From IMG/VR virus record IMGVR_UViG_3300045972_000155, positions 1-20,153 of that record: a DNA stretch of 20,153 bases, one strand, 5' to 3'. Each line of letters opens with the position of its first letter. Position 1 is the first letter of the stretch. Shown piece after piece: positions 15,601 to 20,153 of this stretch. The DNA comes from a virus. Both the position numbers and the translations under genes were made by a program. The notes beneath the pieces were generated by a model. That model ran no database searches. It was not told the origin of the DNA and saw only the letters and a list, made by a program, of their open reading frames with translations.

Positions 15601-16115
15601 CGGGCCTCCCTGATCTCAAGCCAGGCGCTCCGGCCATCATCGAAGGCTTCCTGCACCTTGCGCTGGAGCACTGGGAGCACCACAGACCCACCGTGGATCC
15701 GCGTGGGGCTGTCGATGTAGGCGCCCACCAGGATGCAGCCGAGGGTGTCATCCGCATCGTTGCCGGAGTGGATCCGAATCCCAGTGAAGCCCGGGACATC
15801 AAGGACGGCCAGCATGATCTTATTGAACTTGGGGCTGTAGGTGAAGTCCACCGCATAGCGGCCGGCGGGGATGGCTGTCTTGCCGTAGACCTTGGCCTCG
15901 TTCTGCGGGGTGGATGGGTCAGGGTCCACTCGGACCTTGTCCTCGAGGGTGAAGCAGAAGGCCTGGCCCTCCAGCTCGAGGCCGCCCAGCGTGGCCTCTT
16001 CACCGAAAACATTCCGCGTCAGGATCAACTCGAGCGGGGAAAGGGTGGGGAGGCCTATGGCTAATGGGCTTGCGCCCTGGGCACTCGAGTGCTCGTCCCG
16101 TGCCGCTGCAGTCAA
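15597..16115 (-). CDS. DUF5675 family protein in the lysis cassette
   Basis: A 172-residue protein. The core (about residues 28-165) has LTRNVFGEEATLGGLELEG, CFTLEDKVR, TAIPAGRYAV, FTGIRIHSGNDADDTLGCIL and VG, the conserved pattern of DUF5675. The H-S-G-N...T-L-G-C stretch recalls the His and Cys of L,D-transpeptidase-like enzymes, so a cell-wall role is possible, but this is inference. No signal peptide is visible. The start chosen is TTG at 16115 because a GGAGGGGGAGG ribosome site lies seven bases upstream and no ATG or GTG is available before an in-frame stop. The first 28 residues are not part of the usual domain and contain rare TTA and ATA codons. The gene directly precedes the holin. 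Confidence 0.85.
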   Translation of the reverse strand: MTAAARDEHSSAQGASPLAIGLPTLSPLELILTRNVFGEEATLGGLELEGQAFCFTLEDKVRVDPDPSTPQNEAKVYGKTAIPAGRYAVDFTYSPKFNKIMLAVLDVPGFTGIRIHSGNDADDTLGCILVGAYIDSPTRIHGGSVVLPVLQRKVQEAFDDGRSAWLEIREAR

Positions 16116-16117
16116 GG

Positions 16118-16148
16118 TGACGCCTCCCCCTCCAAGAAGATGGCGTCA
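16118..16148 (-). promoter_or_regulatory. Inverted repeat enclosing the ribosome site of the DUF5675 gene
   Basis: Perfect seven-base arms TGACGCC and GGCGTCA are separated by 17 bases. On the transcript the loop holds most of the GGAGGGGGAGG ribosome site, and the second arm ends two bases before the TTG start codon. Folding could lower translation of the lysis protein. It could instead be a DNA operator; the sequence does not decide. Confidence 0.5.
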
Positions 16149-16151
16149 TCC

Positions 16152-16182
16152 CTTTCCACAGTCTTTGAAGGTGCGTGGAAAG
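16152..16182 (-). promoter_or_regulatory. Inverted repeat downstream of the Mor-like gene
   Basis: Perfect eight-base arms CTTTCCAC and GTGGAAAG with a 15-base spacer begin six bases after the Mor-like gene's stop. No T-run follows, so an intrinsic terminator is not supported. Two neighbouring inverted repeats fill this 72-base gap. An operator for the adjacent helix-turn-helix protein is one possibility. Confidence 0.5.
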
Positions 16183-16187
16183 TTTAC

Positions 16188-16448
16188 CTAACCACCGTAG
16201 ACGGCCCCCTTGCGGGCGCTCTTCCACACCGTATAGATGAAGCTCCTGCTCACGGGATACCGCCTCATCAGGTCCTTGTAGTCCCGGCTGGGGTCGGTCA
16301 GGACCAGCATCCGCAGGCGGGCGTAGTAGATCGACCTGGGCGAGGGGATGACCCACACCCGGCCACCGCACTGCTCCAGGAACTCCTGGACATCGAAGTT
16401 CGTGCCGCGGGCCATGCGCTGCATGATCGAGAGGACGGTCTCGGTCAC
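16188..16448 (-). CDS. Mor-like helix-turn-helix regulator
   Basis: An 86-residue protein. After a short helical N-terminus (DVQEFLEQCGGRVWVIPSPR) it has ARLRMLVLTDPSRDYKDLMR, then RYPVSRSFIYTVWKSARK. The arrangement, IPSPR followed by a helix, a loop with D(Y)KDLMRRY and a recognition helix with VSRSFIYTV, resembles the DNA-binding half of the Mor/C family of phage late-gene activators. The N-terminal half is short compared with Mor, so it may be a reduced relative. It could control late or lysis transcription; this is inferred from the fold only. The end of terL overlaps its ATG by four bases (ATGA). Confidence 0.72.
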   Translation of the reverse strand: MTETVLSIMQRMARGTNFDVQEFLEQCGGRVWVIPSPRSIYYARLRMLVLTDPSRDYKDLMRRYPVSRSFIYTVWKSARKGAVYGG

Positions 16449-17881
16449 ATTCCCTCCAGTGGGTTCCAGTCATCCAGGGATCTCTGCTGCTTGTGCTGAC
16501 GCCGGCCAACCATGGTGGGCTGGTCAGGCTGGGCGAAGGTCAGGGCCAGGGAGTCCCCGAGGTCGGGGCTCTTCCCAAGGCGCTTCTTGATCTGGTCCTT
16601 GTGCTCGAGGAGGAACTTGCCCCCGCTGAAGGTGTAGGTGGGCCCCGAGAGCTCACCCACCAGCTCGGGCAGGGGCGGCAGGGAGCCACCACCCTTGACC
16701 CACTCGGCCATCTTCATCCACATCTCTGCGCGGCGGTTGGCGTAGCGGGGATCGATGGCAGGGCCGTGGAACATGATCCCCACTGCCTGGAGCCCTGCGG
16801 CTAGCATGTTGTCTATCACTCCGTGGCCCCAGTGCCCCGTGTCATCGATGAAGGTCTGCTCGGCCCCCCACTCAGCGATGATCATGGCCGCCTGGGCGGC
16901 GATGTCCGTGGTCCTCGAGTGCCGCATGACATGGACCTTGGGGAGACCTGAGACCAAGCCCTGCCGGGGGAAGATCACCGTGCGGTCATCACCGAAGCGG
17001 GCCACATCGATGCCCAGGCGCTTCTGGGACCACTGGTAGACATCGGGCGGGAGGTGCCTGCCCATGGCGGCTTCCACCTCGTCTACGGTCAACAGGGCGT
17101 TGATGGACCCGGGCGGGAAGAGCCCCAGGATGTAGGCCATGACCCACGGGTTGTCCCTGCCGTAGGTGTCGATCTGGTCCTGGGCCCACTGCTTGTCCAC
17201 CAGCGGCGTCCGCTTGGGATCGTCTGGGTCTGCCGTGATGCTGATGATCTCCCAGCCCTTCCGAGCCTGGCCGGCGACATGGTAGAGCAGGCCATTGTGG
17301 GAGGTGGTGTTCCCTGCCGTGACGATGAGGCCGTCAGCACAGCTGGTGAGGCCCTGCTCCGCGGACCTGACGATCTGGGGCGGCATGTCCCCGGACTCAT
17401 CGATCAGGTAGAACGGGAATCGGGAGTGCAGGCCTGAGAGAGTGCGGCCGATGGTCTCAGGGTCTGCAGACTGGCTGTAGGCTCGGGCTGACAGGAACCA
17501 GGTCTCCGGGTGGTCGTTGGCGAAGATCCGCTCCTTGGTCCAGGTGAAGGCCTTGGACAGGAACGGGGACCGGTGCTGCCACTTCGCCAGCTCAGGCCAG
17601 AGGTTATCCCGGAGGTTCTCCCGGGTGACGCTGACCGCGGCGCCCTTGGGATGCTCACCGGGCTCCGCAAAGCAGGCCAGGCGGTGCCAACCCAGGATCG
17701 CCAGGATCGCGGTCTTCCCGGGCCCGGCGCAGGCCTTCATGGCGATGCGCTTGCGGTCGGAGGCCCCAGCAAGGCCGAGGGCGTCCTCCTGCCACTCACC
17801 TTTGGGTTCGAACCCGAAGACATCGATGGCGAACTTGAGCGGGTCGTGCCGCCACTCGCGGATGCGGAGAGATGCGGTCAC
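16445..17881 (-). CDS. Terminase large subunit
   Basis: A 478-residue packaging motor. The ATPase domain has a Walker A-like ACAGPGKTA (about 50-58) and Walker B YLIDESGD (158-165, D161, E162). A coupling motif may be VTAGNTTSHNG (187-197). The nuclease domain has GIDVARFGDDRTV with D292, FIDDTG (D346/D347) and PDLGDSLALTFA (D440, D443), the three acidic clusters of RNase H-like terminase nucleases. It translocates DNA into the procapsid through the portal and cuts concatemers. The GTG at 17881 has GGAGG eight bases upstream and overlaps the stop of the 36-residue gene (GTGA). Confidence 0.96.
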   Translation of the reverse strand: MTASLRIREWRHDPLKFAIDVFGFEPKGEWQEDALGLAGASDRKRIAMKACAGPGKTAILAILGWHRLACFAEPGEHPKGAAVSVTRENLRDNLWPELAKWQHRSPFLSKAFTWTKERIFANDHPETWFLSARAYSQSADPETIGRTLSGLHSRFPFYLIDESGDMPPQIVRSAEQGLTSCADGLIVTAGNTTSHNGLLYHVAGQARKGWEIISITADPDDPKRTPLVDKQWAQDQIDTYGRDNPWVMAYILGLFPPGSINALLTVDEVEAAMGRHLPPDVYQWSQKRLGIDVARFGDDRTVIFPRQGLVSGLPKVHVMRHSRTTDIAAQAAMIIAEWGAEQTFIDDTGHWGHGVIDNMLAAGLQAVGIMFHGPAIDPRYANRRAEMWMKMAEWVKGGGSLPPLPELVGELSGPTYTFSGGKFLLEHKDQIKKRLGKSPDLGDSLALTFAQPDQPTMVGRRQHKQQRSLDDWNPLEGM

Positions 17882-17988
17882 TCAGCATCCCTCCAGGTCA
17901 TCCGGTCCAGGTGCCACCTGATGGACCTGCCCACAGGTGGAATGGGAACCCCTGAGACCAGCATGAAGGTCAGGAAGGTGAAGCTCAT
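17878..17988 (-). CDS. 36-residue microprotein between terminase subunits
   Basis: A short gene of 36 codons plus stop, starting MSFTFLTFMLVSGVPIPPVG and ending with basic and acidic residues (SIRWHLDRMTWRDAE). It has an AGGAG seven bases before the ATG. The ATG overlaps the terminase small subunit stop (ATGA), and its own stop overlaps the terminase large subunit GTG (GTGA). Two perfect coupling junctions plus a ribosome site make it unlikely to be chance. The hydrophobic N-terminus could be a short membrane anchor. Function unknown; it may also serve to couple translation of the two terminase genes. Confidence 0.7.
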   Translation of the reverse strand: MSFTFLTFMLVSGVPIPPVGRSIRWHLDRMTWRDAE

Positions 17989-18500
17989 GGCCTGGCTCCT
18001 GCAACGAGCTCTTCGAGGGTGGGCTCCCCGTCCTTCTTGCCGTTGTCCTTGTTGGCATTCAGGAAGGTGGCGCCCAGGGCTGCGGCCTTGCCTGCAACCT
18101 CCAGGCAGGCAGCAGCACCACGCAGTTCTTCAGGGGCAACGGGTAGCCCGGTGCTCAGGACCTGCTGCACGGATCTCAGGGCCTCGGTGTGCAGCAGGTC
18201 CGCGGTCTTCATGCCTGTTGCAGCTGCCTTGGCACCCATATGGGCGATGCCCTTGAGGTTGTCGGCCAGGTCCCGAACAGCAACCTGATCAGAAACGGGG
18301 AGCGCATCAATCTGCGCTTCTGTCGTAGCCAGAGAGCCCGCGAGGTTCTTGATCGTTTCTACTCGACCAGAAAAGAGGCCCGAGATCAGGGCCTGGGAGA
18401 CCTTGAACTCCTTGGCGAGGGCCCGGGTAGTTTCCCCTTTGGCGAGGCGCCGGCCGATCTCGGCCTTCTGCCTGTCGTTGAGCTTACTTGGGCGCCCCAT
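17985..18500 (-). CDS. Terminase small subunit
   Basis: A 171-residue protein. It starts MGRPSKLNDRQKAEIGRRLA, followed by GETTRALAKEFKVSQALIS, a helix-turn-helix of the type used by terminase small subunits to bind the packaging site. The rest is helical and Ala-rich. Its place directly before terL (with one microprotein between) supports the call. The ATG at 18500 has AGGGG five to six bases upstream and shares one base with the stop of the 48-residue gene (TGATG). A GTG farther upstream (18527) would add nine residues lacking a ribosome site and was not chosen. Confidence 0.88.
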   Translation of the reverse strand: MGRPSKLNDRQKAEIGRRLAKGETTRALAKEFKVSQALISGLFSGRVETIKNLAGSLATTEAQIDALPVSDQVAVRDLADNLKGIAHMGAKAAATGMKTADLLHTEALRSVQQVLSTGLPVAPEELRGAAACLEVAGKAAALGATFLNANKDNGKKDGEPTLEELVAGARP

Positions 18501-18646
18501 CAGTTCCCCTTGTGGATGTAGAACCACTTACGGTTAGGAGGTGTCAGGGTACCGAGGAGGTGGAGGGCTATGTCCTTGATGACCATCTTCCAGGCCTTGC
18601 GGCAGTGGCGGTTGGGCCGGCCGCGGAACTTCATGGGCCTACCCAT
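18500..18646 (-). CDS. 48-residue basic protein of unknown function
   Basis: A short gene of 48 codons plus stop, product MGRPMKFRGRPNRHCRKAWK followed by MVIKDIALHLLGTLTP and a basic end (PNRKWFYIHKGN). It is strongly basic, which suggests nucleic-acid contact, but no family is recognised. It overlaps the 61-residue gene by eight bases at the start and shares one base with the terminase small subunit ATG at the end. GAGGT lies five bases before the ATG at 18646. A second in-frame ATG at 18634 is also possible. It fills what would otherwise be an unexplained gap of about 140 bases. Confidence 0.7.
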   Translation of the reverse strand: MGRPMKFRGRPNRHCRKAWKMVIKDIALHLLGTLTPPNRKWFYIHKGN

Positions 18647-18824
18647 GCTGGACCTCGTTCAGGAAGGAGGCGGCCACCTGGCCGATGATACCCATGCCCT
18701 CGCCAGTCAGGAACCGCAGTTCATGCCGGGGGGTTGGCTGGACGCTGAGAAGGTCCGGGTCCACCTCGAGGTAGCCCTCGCTCTTCCCCTTGTCGGATTC
18801 AATCGAGACCCGGATCTTGATCAT
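18639..18824 (-). CDS. 61-residue protein of unknown function
   Basis: A 61-residue protein. MIKIRVSIESDKGKSEGYLE forms a likely beta hairpin, then PTPRHELRFLTGEGMGIIGQ and a helical end. No family is recognised. The ATG overlaps the stop of the preceding gene by four bases (ATGA), with a GGGGGAG ribosome site upstream, and the end overlaps the next small gene by eight bases. Position before the terminase genes suggests an early-late accessory protein, nothing firmer. Confidence 0.75.
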   Translation of the reverse strand: MIKIRVSIESDKGKSEGYLEVDPDLLSVQPTPRHELRFLTGEGMGIIGQVAASFLNEVQHG

Positions 18825-19462
18825 TGCCCGCTCCCCCTGATGCCGTCAAAGGGCTTCTCTTGATGGAGATCTTTCAGCCGCTCAATGCGCTCCTTCTCTC
18901 GGTCCTCGGCCCGCTGCTGCACCTCGGTGGAGCCCACGTGTCCCCAACCCCGGGCCGCCGCTGAAGCAGGGAACCCCTCTGGTAGGGGTTGACCGAAGTC
19001 CCCAGTGGGCGGTGGATCCCCTGCCGGACCCCGTGCCAGGCGCTCCCGCACGAAGTCGACGTTGTCTCGGTCAGCCTGGACCTCCGCGGGGATGGGCGGG
19101 ATCTCGATGTTGTCCCCGGGCCCCGGCTTGTGGAGGGTATTCCAGGTTCGCCCGGGGAAGCCGGCCCCGAAGAGGGCGGTGACAGGGGGCCGCATCCCCG
19201 TGCGGACGGTGGTGCGGTGACCCTCGGGCCATGGGCCCGTCACCTTGGCGATGTCCTCCCGAAGGGCCGCGTCCGAGGCCAGCATGGTCTTCTCCATGTC
19301 CCCTTGGATCCTGGCGACCACCTTCCGCATGACCAGCGTCTTGTCGCGCCAGGCAGCCTGCTCCTCGGGTGTCTTGAGCAGGATGTCTGTGAGGCTGGTG
19401 ACTTGGGTCTGGAGGCCCACAACGAGACGGTTGAGATCCTTGATCTGCTTCTTCTTGCTCAT
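18821..19462 (-). CDS. 213-residue protein of unknown function with N-terminal coiled coil
   Basis: A 213-residue protein. The N-terminal 70 residues are charged and probably coiled coil (SKKKQIKDLNRLVVGLQTQV through MRKVVARIQGDMEKT). The middle is Pro/Gly-rich (GMRPPVTALFGAGFPGRTW, KPGPGDNIEIPPIP). The end is again charged and helical (QRAEDREKERIERLKDL). No family is recognised. It could be an oligomeric accessory protein. The ATG overlaps the stop of the zinc-ribbon gene by four bases. Part of its low-complexity middle makes long shadow frames; the coding frame is chosen by junctions and charged-helix pattern. Confidence 0.72.
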   Translation of the reverse strand: MSKKKQIKDLNRLVVGLQTQVTSLTDILLKTPEEQAAWRDKTLVMRKVVARIQGDMEKTMLASDAALREDIAKVTGPWPEGHRTTVRTGMRPPVTALFGAGFPGRTWNTLHKPGPGDNIEIPPIPAEVQADRDNVDFVRERLARGPAGDPPPTGDFGQPLPEGFPASAAARGWGHVGSTEVQQRAEDREKERIERLKDLHQEKPFDGIRGSGQ

Positions 19463-19713
19463 CTGGGTGCCCCGCAGGAGGCGCAGCGAATGGCTGCGGT
19501 GGTGGTGGTGTGGCAGTAGGCGCAGCGGGAGATGGGCGGGGCCGGGGCGGCCGGCGGCGGGTCATCGGTCAGCAGGCGGACGCAGTTCCTCGAGCGCATG
19601 ACCGCTATCCCGTGGGCAATCCTGTAGTCGAAGCCTGGCTGGTCCTCCCGTGCAACCACGCCCTGGGCCAGCAGGAGGGCGGCCGGCATGGGAAGGGGCA
19701 CGGAGTTACACAT
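19459..19713 (-). CDS. Small protein with C-terminal zinc ribbon
   Basis: An 84-residue protein. The C-terminus has two CxxC pairs (CAYC and CASC, 11 residues between them), a typical zinc-ribbon arrangement. The N-terminal part is not recognised. The start at ATG 19713 is preferred over the GTG at 19716 because GGAGG lies seven bases upstream of the ATG. The ATG shares one base with the NinB stop. The end overlaps the next gene by four bases. A nucleic-acid or protein-binding role is plausible but unproven. Confidence 0.75.
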   Translation of the reverse strand: MCNSVPLPMPAALLLAQGVVAREDQPGFDYRIAHGIAVMRSRNCVRLLTDDPPPAAPAPPISRCAYCHTTTTAAIRCASCGAPR

Positions 19714-20108
19714 CACGCGACCTCCAAGAACTCGACCCCGAGCTCAGTTGCGGCCCATGCCTGGACCTGATTGATGTATTCGGTCATCTCATCGACGGTC
19801 AGGGTGGTGGTGGTCGAAGGGATCACCAGCCCATCTGGGCCGTCCAGGCAGGGCAGGAACTTGAGGCGCAGGTAGTGGTGCCAGGCCTCGCTGGTGAACT
19901 GCTGACCGTGGATCCATCCGGTGTCACTGATGGTCCGCAGGCATGACCAGTACATGCGGTTCTGGTCAAGGCTCCGCTTGGTCTTCTCCTCGGTGATGGT
20001 GATCTGGAGGGGCTTTCCAGCCTCAGAGCAGGCCTCCCAGTTGGCCTTAAGGAAGGCCCAGAGGGCGGAAGCGTTGACCTTGTTCCGTAGGATGAAGACC
20101 TTGTTCAC
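19713..20108 (-). CDS. ninB: NinB-like recombination protein
   Basis: A 131-residue protein. KPLQITITEEKTKRSLDQNR followed by MYWSCLRTIS and a C-terminal SEAWHHYLRLKF with STTTTLTVDEMTEYINQVQA is the recognisable NinB (lambda Orf) pattern. NinB binds single-stranded DNA and assists recombination mediator functions. Length fits the family. The start is GTG at 20108 with GAGGT six bases upstream. It overlaps the stop of the upstream gene (GTGA). Confidence 0.92.
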   Translation of the reverse strand: MNKVFILRNKVNASALWAFLKANWEACSEAGKPLQITITEEKTKRSLDQNRMYWSCLRTISDTGWIHGQQFTSEAWHHYLRLKFLPCLDGPDGLVIPSTTTTLTVDEMTEYINQVQAWAATELGVEFLEVA

Positions 20109-20153
20109 AGCCGCACCTCGGGCGAGGTGCAGACAATGCAGCCAGGGCAGTCA
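20105..20153 (-). CDS. C-terminal end of a small Cys-rich protein, partial
   Basis: Only the last 15 residues are in the window: DCPGCIVCTSPEVRL and stop. The C-x-x-C-x-x-C spacing suggests a metal-binding tail. The stop overlaps the NinB GTG (GTGA). The protein continues beyond the right edge and cannot be identified. Confidence 0.6.
   Translation of the reverse strand, partial: DCPGCIVCTSPEVRL
20113..20130 (-). promoter_or_regulatory. Hairpin masking the NinB ribosome site
   Basis: Perfect seven-base arms GCACCTC and GAGGTGC around a four-base loop; the GAGGT of the NinB ribosome site is the second arm on the transcript. Translation of the upstream Cys-rich gene would open it, so NinB is probably made only when its neighbour is translated. 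Confidence 0.5.

Noticed and set aside
1-20153. CRISPR array, tRNA gene, insertion sequence or integration site
   Set aside because: No regularly spaced repeats, cloverleaf, transposase or integrase could be found in the window.

Overview
The window is about 20 kb of a GC-rich tailed-phage genome (podovirus type) or a prophage of the same kind. Every gene I can support lies on the minus strand, so the transcription order runs from the right end to the left end. The head genes resemble the Bordetella phage BPP-1 group (Bbp16-like cement protein, BPP-1-type major capsid protein, Bbp19-like protein). The tail and ejection-protein genes follow the T7 plan (gp8-like portal, gp11, gp12, gp13 acetyltransferase, gp14, SLT transglycosylase, giant internal protein). 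The host cannot be named from the sequence. Internal proteins and a transglycosylase of this type suggest a Gram-negative host. NinB and a Mor-like regulator are common in temperate phages, but no integrase, repressor or attachment site is visible here.

Right end, 20153 to about 18500: a run of small, tightly overlapping genes. These are the tail of a Cys-rich protein, NinB, a zinc-ribbon protein, a 213-residue protein of unknown function, a 61-residue protein and a 48-residue protein. Next come packaging genes: the terminase small subunit, a 36-residue microprotein and the terminase large subunit. A Mor-like helix-turn-helix protein follows. After a 72-base gap with two inverted repeats comes a lysis-type cassette: a DUF5675 protein, a three-segment holin and a single-span membrane protein. 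An HNH endonuclease sits between this cassette and the head genes.

Middle, 14248 to about 9700: a small Pro/Ala-rich protein, a portal gene broken by a one-base frameshift, a Bbp19-like protein, the scaffold, the major capsid protein and the cement protein. A strong hairpin with a UUCG tetraloop closes this block.

Left, 9702 to 1: two small proteins, the gp11-like tail adaptor, the gp12-like tail nozzle, a gp13-like GNAT protein, a gp14-like Ala-rich internal protein, a 783-residue internal protein with a lytic transglycosylase domain, and a giant protein of at least 851 residues that leaves the window. That last protein carries a zeta-toxin-like P-loop kinase domain at the visible C-terminal end. 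It sits in the ejection-protein cluster and is the most interesting feature.

Most gene junctions are overlaps of the ATGA, GTGA or TGATG type, so the region probably works as one long translationally coupled operon. I could not identify a convincing promoter by eye. No stretch over 300 bases lacks a gene; the short gaps are described individually.
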